Below, in pieces: positions 16,795 to 25,270 of a stretch of 64,000 nt of DNA (positions within the stretch are counted from its first letter, which is position 1; the number at the start of each line of letters is the position of its first letter). The notes beneath the pieces are model-generated. The model made no database searches, was not told the DNA's origin, and worked only from the letters and a program-made list of their open reading frames with translations. This stretch comes from Bradyrhizobium rifense (lineage in GTDB: Bacteria > Pseudomonadota > Alphaproteobacteria > Rhizobiales > Xanthobacteraceae): assembly GCF_008123425.1 (NCBI RefSeq), contig NZ_VSSS01000067.1, positions 226,077 to 290,076 of the forward strand, read 5' to 3'. Made by a program: the position numbers and the translations under genes.

Positions 16795-17398
16795 CATTCT
16801 CTCCGGACGCGACATACAGAATGGCCGCCATCACCGACTGGCCGATCACGAAAGGTAGTCCCATGGTCCATGGCGACAGCATGTGAGTCCGGCTCGCCAG
16901 CACCACCACTGCAAAACCCGAGATGAAGTACCAGGCCCCGGCAAATGCCACGCTGCGCGGCAACGAGCGGACCGAGGCAAAAATGCCGAGCGACACCAGG
17001 ATCTGCCACAGCCCCGGCAGGAGCCACAGCGTTTCGGCCGCGAACTTCCACATCACCACCGCGAGCAGGATTCCGGCGACGCCAGCGGGCAAGAACTGCT
17101 CGACCGCCTGGTGGATCATGGCGTCGGCAAGGCCCGAATGATGACGACGCGAACGCGCGCGCATCTCGATCCAGATGATCAGGCCGGACAGCGCAGCCGC
17201 AACGAACCAGCCGAGAAAGAAGCCGAGCGGCGCGCCGGTGGGATCGCCGAGCAGCCAGAATTGCAGGATTGCGGTGACAAGCGCGACAGCACCGGTCGCA
17301 GCCATCGTCGCCGGACCGTAACCGCGGAACGCCGTACCGGCCGCAATCTGGCTGCGGATCGCCACGATGTCGGCCAGTGCCTTGTCGAGATCGCGCAT
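16781..17398 (-). CDS. Polytopic membrane protein paired with winged-helix regulator
   Basis: 205 residues. After a cytoplasmic N-terminus (MRDLDKALADIVAIRSQIA) come about six hydrophobic segments (ATGAVALVTAILQFWLL, FFLGWFVAAALSGLIIWI and others). No catalytic motif is seen. Pairing of such a membrane protein with a small winged-helix repressor recurs in bacteria, where the membrane partner's role is usually unknown. The ATG at 17398 is taken instead of an upstream TTG that sits too close to the ribosome site. It is the first gene of the operon, with promoter and operator at 17453-17493. Confidence 0.72.
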   Translation of the reverse strand: MRDLDKALADIVAIRSQIAAGTAFRGYGPATMAATGAVALVTAILQFWLLGDPTGAPLGFFLGWFVAAALSGLIIWIEMRARSRRHHSGLADAMIHQAVEQFLPAGVAGILLAVVMWKFAAETLWLLPGLWQILVSLGIFASVRSLPRSVAFAGAWYFISGFAVVVLASRTHMLSPWTMGLPFVIGQSVMAAILYVASGENDVEE

Positions 17399-17452
17399 CG
17401 GCAACGCCAAAACTCCGCTCCACCCAGTTCACGGACCGGCATTGCCCGATCA

Positions 17453-17493
17453 CTTTGTATCGCAAAGTATACCGCGCTACAAAGTAAAGGCAA
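17453..17493 (-). promoter_or_regulatory. Promoter and palindromic operator of the winged-helix operon
   Basis: Read on the minus strand, TTGCCT (17488-17493) and TATACT (17466-17471) are 16 bp apart. The near-palindrome CTTTGTATCGCAAAG (17453-17467) overlaps the -10, and an outer pair ACTTTGTA/TACAAAGT (17452-17459 and 17478-17485) spans the spacer, a layout expected of self-repression. Confidence 0.6.
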
Positions 17494-17598
17494 GCCTGAA
17501 AGTCGTCCGCAAGGGACGCGACCCGATCGGACAACTGCCGGTTGCGCGCCACCTGCCCGCGCAGTTAAGATGCGGCCGAAGCGTTCCGGGGGGAAGTT

Positions 17599-18855
17599 AT
17601 GTGGTTAAGATCGTTTGTCGTTGCGGCTCTGTTGCAACTGAGTCTTGGCGAACTGGCGCATGCGGCGGGACCGTTCGGCTCCGTCAATGTCGGCAACTGG
17701 ATCGGTGGCGCTTTCAGCAATGATGAAACGGGCGCCTTCTCGCATTGCGCCGCAACAACGCCGTATGCGAGCGGTGTCATCCTCGTCGTCAGCCAAAATG
17801 CAGCCGGCACATGGTCGCTGGCTTTTGCGAGCCCCAGCTATCACTTCAACAAGGGCGAGAACGCCGCGATCGACGTGACCTTTGACGGGCAGGAGCAAGC
17901 CAGGCTTTACGCCACAGCGTATCAATCCAACATGCTCACGGCCATTATGCCTGTCAATGTAGTGCGCACATTCCAAAAGGCGAGCCTGATGGTCGCAACG
18001 AGCGGCCGTACAGTCCTGAATTTCGACCTGGCCTCAACCGGGCCGGTGATCGCAGCCTTGGCCAATTGCGTGACCCGCGTGAAGGCCGACGGGCTCAGCA
18101 AGGCCAGCGATTTCACCAAAGGCGCGGCGAAACCGGCAGCCACGGCGGACAAACAAGGCGCGCCGCCTGCCAGCAAGCCCGGCAGAGAGGCCAAGAGTAG
18201 CTCCGGCTTCGACACTGGCTTCGTCGTCAGCTCCAACGGGCACATCGTCACGAACAACCATGTGATCGACGGTTGCAGCGACCTTAAGGGTAATCTCACC
18301 GGCGAGGCCGCGATGGTGTTGCGCGTCGTGTCGAGCGACGTGAACAACGATCTCGCCCTTTTGCAGGCGCCGTCGACCGCGACATTCAAGGAGTTTGCCC
18401 GGATCCGCGACCGCTCGATCCGATCCGGCGATTCCGTCGTCGCGATCGGTTTCCCCTTCCACGGACTGCTCACCTCGGACTTCACCGTGACGACGGGCAT
18501 CGTCAGCTCGCTCAGCGGCATGCGCAACGATTCGCGCTTCCTGCAAATCAGTGCGCCCGTGCAGCCCGGCAACAGCGGCGGCCCGCTGTTCGACACCACT
18601 GGTCAGATCGTGGGCGTGGTCACCGCAAAGATCCCCGTACTGCGCATCGCCGCTGCGACCGGCACCATCCCCGAAAACATCAACTTCGCGATCAAGACCG
18701 GCGCACTGCGCGACTTTCTCGACAATTCCGTAGTGCCGTACCAGACGGCCGAGCCGAAGGGCGAGCTGAAGACCACCGACATCGCCGGCAATGCGCGGGC
18801 CTACACGATGCTGATCTCGTGTACCGGTACGGAGCAGGCGGACGCGAAGAAGTAG
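17599..18855 (+). CDS. Secreted trypsin-like serine protease
   Basis: 418 residues. A signal peptide (cleavage near AHA-A, residue ~22) precedes a ~170-residue N-terminal region of unknown fold and an Ala/Lys/Pro linker. Residues ~203-385 are a DegP-type trypsin fold with the triad His221 (TNNHVID), Asp251 (NNDLALL) and Ser326 (QPGNSGGPL). No PDZ domain follows, unlike DegP. It should be a periplasmic or secreted endopeptidase; targets unknown. The N-terminal module may be a substrate-binding or inhibitory domain. The gene stands alone. Confidence 0.88.
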   Translation: MWLRSFVVAALLQLSLGELAHAAGPFGSVNVGNWIGGAFSNDETGAFSHCAATTPYASGVILVVSQNAAGTWSLAFASPSYHFNKGENAAIDVTFDGQEQARLYATAYQSNMLTAIMPVNVVRTFQKASLMVATSGRTVLNFDLASTGPVIAALANCVTRVKADGLSKASDFTKGAAKPAATADKQGAPPASKPGREAKSSSGFDTGFVVSSNGHIVTNNHVIDGCSDLKGNLTGEAAMVLRVVSSDVNNDLALLQAPSTATFKEFARIRDRSIRSGDSVVAIGFPFHGLLTSDFTVTTGIVSSLSGMRNDSRFLQISAPVQPGNSGGPLFDTTGQIVGVVTAKIPVLRIAAATGTIPENINFAIKTGALRDFLDNSVVPYQTAEPKGELKTTDIAGNARAYTMLISCTGTEQADAKK

Positions 18856-18879
18856 AGCGGGCTGCCGCGTCAATCACCG

Positions 18880-18985
18880 CTGTCCTTCCCGCGAAGGCGA
18901 GGAATCCAGTACGCCGCGGCCTGTCGATTCTATCGCTGCGTTCTCGGAGTACTGGATCGCCCGATCAAGTCGGGCGATGACACCT
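18880..18985. repeat. Intergenic palindromic repeat (CGCCCG type)
   Basis: GGAATCCAGTACGCCGCGG...GAGTACTGGATCGCCCG followed by a GTCGGGCGATGACA stem. This is the style of repeat scattered between genes in Bradyrhizobium. It lies between the protease gene and the convergent DUF899 gene. Confidence 0.6.
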
Positions 18986-19014
18986 TATTGTAGGGACCAG
19001 CGCAGCCGCCCCCC

Positions 19015-19749
19015 TCACCCGTGGCAGCATGCGCCCTTCGCCTGCGGCTCATACTGGTCGCGCAGGCGGACCCAGTCCATCGGATAGGGCAGACCCTCCT
19101 CGTGACGGCCGAGCGGGGTGAGATCGAGATATTGATAGGCCGCGTTCATCATATCGAGGCCGCGGGCGAAGCAGGAATAGGTGTGAAAGATCTCGCCGGC
19201 CTCGTTGCGATAGAACACGCTGATGCCGGGCAGCTCCGGCCCATAGAATGGCGTGGTGCCGAAATTGTATTTCGGGGCGCCCTGATCGATCTGCTCGCGC
19301 GTGAACGAGACCTCGTAATCATAGTTGAAGTCGTTGTGGCCTGAAGACACCCAGTCAAAGCTCCAGCCCATGCGCTGCTTGAACGCCTCGAGCTTGTCGA
19401 CTGATGCCAGCGAGATCGCGACCATGGTGGTGTCGCGCGCCGCCAGATGCGGCACCATGCGCTCAAAACCATCGGCCCAGAACGAGCAGCTCTTGCAGGC
19501 GGCCTCCCAGTCGGGCGCGAACATCACATGCTGAACCACGAGCTGCGGTCTGCCCTTGAAGAGATCGCCGAGCGTGACCTTGCCGTTCGGCCCGTCGAAC
19601 GCATAGCTCTTGTCGACCTTAACCCATGGCAATGCGCGGCGCTCCTCGGCAAGGCGTTCGCGGGCCTGGATCAACGCCTTCTCATGCGCAAGATGAGCCT
19701 TGCGGGCGGCGACCCATTGCTCGCGCGAGACGATCTGATGTTGCTGCAT
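19015..19749 (-). CDS. DUF899 family (thioredoxin-fold-like) protein
   Basis: 244 residues. The sequence VVQHVMFAPDWEAACKSCSFWADGF and the C-terminal VFYRNEAGEIFHTYSCFARG with GLPYPMDWVRLRDQY are typical of DUF899, a family with a thioredoxin-like fold and conserved cysteines (here ACKSC) but no established reaction. The ATG is preceded by AAGGAGGAC. It is the last gene of an ArsR-SRPBCC-DUF899 run on one strand, a combination often seen in alphaproteobacteria, and is probably controlled by that ArsR protein. Confidence 0.85.
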   Translation of the reverse strand: MQQHQIVSREQWVAARKAHLAHEKALIQARERLAEERRALPWVKVDKSYAFDGPNGKVTLGDLFKGRPQLVVQHVMFAPDWEAACKSCSFWADGFERMVPHLAARDTTMVAISLASVDKLEAFKQRMGWSFDWVSSGHNDFNYDYEVSFTREQIDQGAPKYNFGTTPFYGPELPGISVFYRNEAGEIFHTYSCFARGLDMMNAAYQYLDLTPLGRHEEGLPYPMDWVRLRDQYEPQAKGACCHG

Positions 19750-19776
19750 GATGTCCTCCTTGAGGTCCCCTTGAGG

Positions 19777-20256
19777 TCAGGCGACGAAAGTGTCGAGCTT
19801 GTCGAAGAACGAGCTCCAGCCACGCTGGTGGTTGTCGCGCGCGGTCTCGTCGAAGAACTGGGCGTGATGAAAAATCATCAGCGTGCCGGCACTGTCCGGC
19901 TTCAGCGTGATCGTCACCAGCGATTCGCGCTCCGGCGTCGAATGCCAGGCCCAGGTGAAGACCAGCCGCTCGTTCGGCACGACCTCGCGATAGAGGCCGC
20001 CCGCCTCGAAATATTCGCCATCCTCGCGCGTGAACGAGATGCGGTAGCGGCCGCCGGAGCGAACATCGAGCTCGGCATCCAACGTCGCCGGCTTCATGTT
20101 CGGCGGTCCGAACCATTGCACTAGCTGCTCGGCTTGCGTCCAGGCGGCGAAGACCTTTTCCGGCCGCGCGCGGAGCCGACGCGTGAGCGTGAGGCTTGGA
20201 CCTTCGGTTGCGCGTTCGGCGCTGCGGGGATCGGCGTTGACGGCTGCGTTGGCCAT
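19777..20256 (-). CDS. SRPBCC (AHSA1/START-like) domain protein
   Basis: 159 residues. The motif RARPEKVFAAWTQAEQLVQWFGP near the start and the long strands GGRYRISF, ERLVFTWAW and the C-terminal helix HQRGWSSFFDKLDTF define an AHSA1-type SRPBCC hydrophobic-ligand cavity. Ligand unknown. A strong ribosome site, GGAGG, precedes the ATG at 20256, which lies inside the 3' end of the ArsR gene: the two reading frames overlap by 136 bases. DUF899 follows 27 bp downstream. Confidence 0.88.
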   Translation of the reverse strand: MANAAVNADPRSAERATEGPSLTLTRRLRARPEKVFAAWTQAEQLVQWFGPPNMKPATLDAELDVRSGGRYRISFTREDGEYFEAGGLYREVVPNERLVFTWAWHSTPERESLVTITLKPDSAGTLMIFHHAQFFDETARDNHQRGWSSFFDKLDTFVA

Positions 20257-20585
20257 GGTTTGTCCTCCACAAAGGCGGCAAGGCGATCGAAACTCTCGGA
20301 CCAGAATTGCGCGTAGCGATTGAGCCAGTTCATCGCCTGCTCCATCGGCTGCGCGGTGAGCCTGCAGGAGACTGTGCGCCCGGTCTTCTCACGCACGATC
20401 AGACCCGCATCGGTGAGCACGTCGAGATGCTTCATGATCGCCGGCAGCGAGATCGAAAACGGCGCCGCCAGATCGCTCACCGACAGGCTCTCCTTCTCGC
20501 CGAGACGCGCAAGCAGCGCACGCCGCGTCGGATCGGACAGCGCCGCAAAGGTACGATCAAGCGTCTCGTCCTGATACTTAACCAT
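20121..20585 (-). CDS. ArsR-family transcriptional regulator
   Basis: 154 residues. Residues ~5-90 are an ArsR winged helix (RTFAALSDPTRRALLARLG, FSISLPAIMKHLDVL, then KTGRTVSCRL), without the metal-binding CxC motif of arsenic sensors. The start MVKYQDETLD at 20585 is natural; the frame upstream reads as non-coding. The last ~45 residues are a Pro/Ser/Arg-rich tail read in a second frame across the start of the SRPBCC gene. It likely represses its own operon. Confidence 0.87.
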   Translation of the reverse strand: MVKYQDETLDRTFAALSDPTRRALLARLGEKESLSVSDLAAPFSISLPAIMKHLDVLTDAGLIVREKTGRTVSCRLTAQPMEQAMNWLNRYAQFWSESFDRLAAFVEDKPWPTQPSTPIPAAPNAQPKVQASRSRVGSARGRKRSSPPGRKPSS

Positions 20586-20636
20586 AAGGTTTAGTATAGG
20601 CGCAAACGCCATCCCGTCAAGCGGGAAGCACGCAAG

Positions 20637-20661
20637 AAAAAAGCCCCGCCTCCGGCGGGGC
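20637..20661 (-). terminator. Rho-independent terminator
   Basis: On the minus strand GCCCCGCC-GGA-GGCGGGGC is followed by six T residues. It ends the tctC-type gene at 20688-21662. Confidence 0.9.
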
Positions 20662-20687
20662 TCCATTCACGGTCACTCCTGAGATCG

Positions 20688-21662
20688 TTATTCCACCTTG
20701 AGGCCGGCGAACTCGACGACCTTCTTCCACTTCGCGGTCTCGGCCTCGATCTCCTGGCCGAACGCCTCCGGCGTCAGCACCAGCGGGTCGCCGCCGAGCT
20801 CCACCAGGCGCTTGGTCATGTCGGGCTCCTTCATGAGCGTATTGATCTCGTTGTTGAGCTTGGCGATCATGTCCTTGGGCATGTTCTTCGGCGCACCCAT
20901 GCCGAACAGCGCGCTCGCCTCGTAGTCCTTCACGGTCTCGCCGATCGCGGGCACGTCCGGCAGCTGCGGCGAGCGCTGCGCCGTGGTGACGCCGAGCGCG
21001 CGAAGCGAGCCGGAGCGGATGTGCTGGATGATCGAGGGCATGTTGTCGAAGATCACCTGCACCTGGCCGCCGAGCATGTCGGTGATCGCGGGTGCCGCGC
21101 CGCGATAGGGCACGTGCTGCATCTTGCAGCCGGTCATCGACATGAACATCTCGCCGGACAGGTGCACCGAGGTGCCGTTGCCGGAGGAAGCCATGTTCAC
21201 CTTGCCGGGATTGGCCTTCACGTACTCGATGAACTCGGCGACGGTCTGCGCCGGCACGTCCTTGTTGACGGTCATCACATTCGGCGTCCGCTGGAACGAG
21301 GCGATCGGCGCGATGTCGCGCACGAAGTTGAACTTGAGATTCGTATAGAGCGTGGCGTTGATGTAGTTGGCCGGATTGACCAGCAGCACGGTGTAGCCGT
21401 CGGGCTCGGAGTTGATAACGGATTCGGTGCCGATATTGTTGCCGGCGCCCGGCTTGTTCTCGATCACGAATTGCTGGCCGAACTTTTCCGACAGCCGCTG
21501 GCCGATCAGCCGCGCCAGAATATCGGTGGCGCCGCCCGGCGGATAGCCGACCACGAACTTCACCGGCCGGGACGGATAGTCGGCGGCGAAGGCTTTCGAC
21601 AGCGGGCTGGCTGCAAGAGGCGTGGCGGCAAGCAGGCCGAGCGCGGAACGGCGAGTGATCAT
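20688..21662 (-). CDS. Bug/TctC-family tripartite tricarboxylate transporter substrate-binding protein
   Basis: 324 residues with an N-terminal signal MITRRSALGLLAATPLAASPLSKAFA. It has the family's conserved YPSRPVKFVVGYPPGGATDILAR start, the VIENKPGAGNNIGTE loop and QHVPYRGAAPAITDMLGGQV. Such periplasmic proteins capture small carboxylates for TctAB-type carriers. No membrane subunit lies nearby, so it is one of the many orphan Bug proteins of this group. The substrate may relate to the acyl-CoA ligase divergently encoded next door, but that is a guess. Confidence 0.92.
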   Translation of the reverse strand: MITRRSALGLLAATPLAASPLSKAFAADYPSRPVKFVVGYPPGGATDILARLIGQRLSEKFGQQFVIENKPGAGNNIGTESVINSEPDGYTVLLVNPANYINATLYTNLKFNFVRDIAPIASFQRTPNVMTVNKDVPAQTVAEFIEYVKANPGKVNMASSGNGTSVHLSGEMFMSMTGCKMQHVPYRGAAPAITDMLGGQVQVIFDNMPSIIQHIRSGSLRALGVTTAQRSPQLPDVPAIGETVKDYEASALFGMGAPKNMPKDMIAKLNNEINTLMKEPDMTKRLVELGGDPLVLTPEAFGQEIEAETAKWKKVVEFAGLKVE

Positions 21663-21790
21663 CTCAAGGGTTCTCCCAAGTGTTGTTCTTAAAAGGGGGC
21701 GTTGTTCTTGATCGTGGCGTCAGCGGCGTTGTAACAAAGCCCGCCACGCGCGGAAAGTGCGCAAGCTTCATGGCGACGAAAGGATAAGGC

Positions 21791-22201
21791 ATGCCGGTCA
21801 AGGTTCAGGCCCTCGATCACCTCGTGATCAACGTCGCCGACGTCGCGATTACCGCCGAGTGGTATCGCAATATCCTCGGCATGGAAGTCAAGGTGTTCGA
21901 TCCCGGTGGCGGCAAAGCGCCGCGGACCTCGCTTCAGTTTGGTCAACAGAAGATCAACGTCCGGCCACGCGACGCCGACAAGGTGGAGTGGTTCACCGCC
22001 GACCACCAGACCGCCGGCAGCGAGGATCTGTGCTTCCTCACCTCCGCGACACCCGACGAGGTGGTGGCGCATTTGAAGGCACATGGCGTCGCGATCGAGG
22101 AAGGTCCGGTGCCCAAGCAGGGCGCCCGCGGCACGCTGCGCTCGGTCTATTGCCGGGATCCGGATGGCAGCCTGATCGAGATTTCGTCGTACGAGGATTA
22201 G
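21791..22201 (+). CDS. VOC (glyoxalase/dioxygenase) family protein
   Basis: 136 residues. The start VQALDHLVINVADVAITAEWYRNILGM and end YCRDPDGSLIEISSYED are the two halves of a vicinal oxygen chelate domain, with the first metal-binding His (residue 9) and the late Glu. Whether it is an isomerase, dioxygenase or resistance protein is not shown. AAGGATAAGGC precedes the ATG. It is followed after 128 bp by an acyl-CoA ligase on the same strand and diverges from the Bug-type gene. Confidence 0.85.
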   Translation: MPVKVQALDHLVINVADVAITAEWYRNILGMEVKVFDPGGGKAPRTSLQFGQQKINVRPRDADKVEWFTADHQTAGSEDLCFLTSATPDEVVAHLKAHGVAIEEGPVPKQGARGTLRSVYCRDPDGSLIEISSYED

Positions 22202-22329
22202 CACGCCGCCAAGACGTGCTGACGGCCCCGCTCCTCCCCGTGATTTGCGCCCCGCGCCATCCGATGGCAGGAAGACGCAATAATCAAAAGGCAGCCGCCA
22301 TCAAGATGCAGGCTGCACGGGAGGGATCC

Positions 22330-23904
22330 ATGTCCAGTCAACAGACCGCAGCTGGAATCGTCGGCCCGTTCGACGGGCTCGACGTGCCGTGGCTGCTGAG
22401 GATGCGCGCTGAGGTGCGCCGTGACCATCCATTCCTGATCTGGGCGCCGTTCGAGGCACCGGCACGGCGCTGGAGCTATGGCGAGTTTCACGAGCGGGTC
22501 GGCGCGCTCGCGGCGGGGCTGTCGAAGCGCGGCATCAAGCCCGGCGAGTATGTGCTCATTCATCTCGACAATTGCATCGAGGCGCTGCTGGCGTGGTTTG
22601 CCTGCGTCGAACTCGGCGCCATCGCGGTCACCACCAACACGCGGTCGGCGCCGGCGGAGATCGAATATTTCGCCGATCATTGCGGCGCGGTCGCCGCGAT
22701 CACGCAGCCGGCCTATGCGGAGATCGTCGCGCAGAACTGCCGCAACATTCGCTGGATGGCGGTGACCTCGCACGATGCGGGCGCCGCGCAAACCATTTCA
22801 CGCGGCGACCGTTTTGACGAGCTGTTCGCCGACAGCGCGGACCGGCCGAAGCGCGCGACCGATCCGCTGGCGCCATGCAGCGTGCAGTACACGTCAGGCA
22901 CGACATCGCGGCCGAAGGCGGTGCTCTGGACCCACGCCAACGCGCTGTGGGGCGCCAAGATCAATGCGGAGCATGAAGACCTGCACGCCGGCGACGTGCA
23001 CCAGACTTATCTGCCGCTGTTCCACACCAATGCGCTGGCCTATTCCATGCTGGCGACGTTGTGGGTCGGGGCGACTTGCGTGATTCAGCCGCGCTTCTCC
23101 GCGAGCCGGTTCTGGGGCGTCGCGCGCGAGCACGGCTCGACCTGGACCTCGACGATTCCGTTCTGCATGAAGGCTCTGCTCGAGCAGGAGATCCCGCGGG
23201 ACCACAAATTCCGCCTGTGGGGCACCGCGATCAACGAGCCGCCGGCGTTTGCCGCGTTCGGCGTCAAGATGATCGGCTGGTGGGGCATGACCGAGACCAT
23301 CACCCACGGCATCATCGGCGAGGTCGACCAGCCCAACATCCCGATGTCGATCGGCCGCGCCGCGCCGGAATATCAGATCCGCATCACCGATGATGACGGA
23401 CGGCCGACCGAAGCCGGCGACACCGGCAATCTCTCGATCAAGGGTATTGTCGGCCTGTCGCTGTTCGCTGAATACCTGCACAACGAGAAGGCGACGCGCG
23501 AGAGCTTTGATGAGGACGGCTATTTCATCACCGGCGACCGCATCACGCGGCTGGAGAAGGGCTACCTCAGGTTCGGCGACCGCGCCAAGGACATGCTGAA
23601 GGTCGGCGGCGAGAACGTCGCGGCCTCCGAGATCGAGCAGGTGATCGCAATCGTGCCCGGCGTGCGCGAGGCCGCGGTGGTGGCGAAGAAGCATCCGATG
23701 CTGGATGAGGTGCCGGTCGTCTTCATCATCCCGCATGGCGGTGTCGCGGGCGCGGCGCCGGACCTGCAGGACCGCGTGATGGCGGCCTGCCGCAAGGGCC
23801 TCGCCGACTTCAAGGTGCCGCGCGAGATCAGGCTCGTCGACGACATGCCGCGCTCGACGCTGGAGAAGGTGGCGAAGGCGGAGTTGCGGAAGATGGTGGG
23901 GTAG
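22330..23904 (+). CDS. Acyl-CoA synthetase / ATP-dependent CoA ligase
   Basis: 524 residues, an ANL-superfamily adenylate-forming enzyme. The P-loop motif is YTSGTTSRPKAVLW (from 187; the usual G after TT is S and the usual G after PK is A). Next come GWWGMTET for ATP/acyl binding, YFITGDR, and LEKVAKAELRK at the end with the catalytic Lys. It should activate a carboxylic acid via an acyl-AMP; the acid is unknown. The ATG at 22330 has GGGAGGG before it, while the frame is open further up through the VOC gene. It resembles crotonobetaine/carnitine-CoA ligase-type enzymes. Confidence 0.88.
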   Translation: MSSQQTAAGIVGPFDGLDVPWLLRMRAEVRRDHPFLIWAPFEAPARRWSYGEFHERVGALAAGLSKRGIKPGEYVLIHLDNCIEALLAWFACVELGAIAVTTNTRSAPAEIEYFADHCGAVAAITQPAYAEIVAQNCRNIRWMAVTSHDAGAAQTISRGDRFDELFADSADRPKRATDPLAPCSVQYTSGTTSRPKAVLWTHANALWGAKINAEHEDLHAGDVHQTYLPLFHTNALAYSMLATLWVGATCVIQPRFSASRFWGVAREHGSTWTSTIPFCMKALLEQEIPRDHKFRLWGTAINEPPAFAAFGVKMIGWWGMTETITHGIIGEVDQPNIPMSIGRAAPEYQIRITDDDGRPTEAGDTGNLSIKGIVGLSLFAEYLHNEKATRESFDEDGYFITGDRITRLEKGYLRFGDRAKDMLKVGGENVAASEIEQVIAIVPGVREAAVVAKKHPMLDEVPVVFIIPHGGVAGAAPDLQDRVMAACRKGLADFKVPREIRLVDDMPRSTLEKVAKAELRKMVG

Positions 23905-23914
23905 CGGCGGCGGA

Positions 23915-25009
23915 TCAGAACGATCCGAGCGCCACCGGGCGGAACGCCTGCAGCAGCTGCTGATCCAGCTTGCCGCCCATGCCTTCCATCATCGTGAAGG
24001 CACGCGAGTGGGTGAACGGCATCCGGTAGGCGCGCTTCTCCACCAGGGCGGCGTAGATGTCGACGATCGTCGTCAGCCGCACGATGTCGCTGATCTGGTT
24101 CGACGACAGCCCGTTGGGATAGCCGCTGCCGTCGAGGAATTCGTGGTGATGCAGCACGACATCGAGCATTTCCGGCGGGAAGCCGCCTTGGGCTGCGAGC
24201 GCGTCATAGCCGCGGCGCGGATGCTGGCGGACCTCGGCCATCTCCTCGTCGGTGAGCTTGCCGGGCTTGTCGAGCAGCACGGAGGGAACGAAGGCCTTGC
24301 CGACATCGTGCAGCAGGGCGGCACGGGTCAGCCGGCGCTGGTCGTCCTCGCGCATGCCGAGATGCTGCGCGAAGGACACCGCAAAGCCGGTGACGAACAG
24401 GCAGTGGCGATAACTGCCGACATGGTGGCAGCCCACCGTGGTGAGCCATTCACGCAGCGACGAGTGCTTGATCGCTTTCAAAATCTTGCTCTCGGCGGCG
24501 ATGACGTCGTCGAACGTCAGGGGCACGCCGAGCGGCAGCTTCTCGAACATCTTCTTCAGCACCGCATGCGCCGCCTCGACGCCGCGGTTGAGCGTCTTGC
24601 CGCGATCGGTCGCGTCATAGGTCGCCGTGTCCGGGAATGCGGCGCGGATGCGCTGCAGGATCGCCTCGGGCTGCAGCGGCCGCGAGATCGTGTCGGTGGC
24701 GCCGAGCGCCCAGGCCTGCATGGTGCCGTGGTGCAGGGCATCGGCCAGCACGAACAGACGCGGCATCGAACGATAGCCTTCGGCGCGCAGCTTGTTGCGC
24801 ACCCGCTGCACGCTCTCGGGCGAGCGCAGGTTGATGTCGACCACGAGGCCGGAGAGTTCGCGCGACGGCTGGTCAGGGATCTCCTGCGTCGTCACCGTCG
24901 AGACATCGCCGACTGCCTTCAAAATGCTGGCGAGCTCAGTGCTCGCATCGCTCCGGTCGGAGGCGAGCAGAAGCCGGCGTTTGGCGGCGGATTTGGCTGG
25001 CGCGTTCAT
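23915..25009 (-). CDS. HD-GYP domain protein with receiver-like N-terminus
   Basis: 364 residues. Residues ~10-125 resemble a degenerate response-regulator receiver (LLLASDRSD, LVVDINLRS, LFVLAD), without a full phospho-acceptor pocket. Residues ~195-350 are an HD-GYP phosphodiesterase with LLHDVGK (HD 234-235), HHHEFLDGSGYP (GYP 296-298) and the linking helices, so hydrolysis of cyclic di-GMP is expected. A variant Phe replaces the usual Arg in HHExxDGxGYP. It ends 10 bp from the convergent acyl-CoA ligase gene. Confidence 0.87.
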   Translation of the reverse strand: MNAPAKSAAKRRLLLASDRSDASTELASILKAVGDVSTVTTQEIPDQPSRELSGLVVDINLRSPESVQRVRNKLRAEGYRSMPRLFVLADALHHGTMQAWALGATDTISRPLQPEAILQRIRAAFPDTATYDATDRGKTLNRGVEAAHAVLKKMFEKLPLGVPLTFDDVIAAESKILKAIKHSSLREWLTTVGCHHVGSYRHCLFVTGFAVSFAQHLGMREDDQRRLTRAALLHDVGKAFVPSVLLDKPGKLTDEEMAEVRQHPRRGYDALAAQGGFPPEMLDVVLHHHEFLDGSGYPNGLSSNQISDIVRLTTIVDIYAALVEKRAYRMPFTHSRAFTMMEGMGGKLDQQLLQAFRPVALGSF

Positions 25010-25206
25010 GGCTTCCCCAAAGGCACGGGAGTGTATTTGGCGTCAGCCTAAGCCGGATCAGGTTCTCCGGCCCTTAAGAGGCGTGCTCAATGGAACCTGT
25101 CGGATTTGGGCGCAATTTTACGGATTTCGGGTTCCGCGGGGCTTCAGCAAAACTGCGAAAACAACCCCATGCACAGTAGACGGGCCAGACCATTCTCATC
25201 GAAAGG

Positions 25207-25256
25207 TGACGAGAATAGCTTGACCATGACGAGAATAGCCCCCATTTTCTCGTCAT
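25207..25256. promoter_or_regulatory. Direct and inverted repeats ahead of the fic gene
   Basis: TGACGAGAATAGC occurs at 25207 and again at 25227, 20 bp apart. The second copy forms a perfect 10-bp inverted repeat, ATGACGAGAA (25226-25235) and TTCTCGTCAT (25247-25256), ending 14 bp before the fic ATG. It is the expected position of a repressor site, perhaps bound by the Fic protein's own C-terminal winged helix. Confidence 0.6.
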
Positions 25257-25270
25257 AGGATGCAGAGAAT

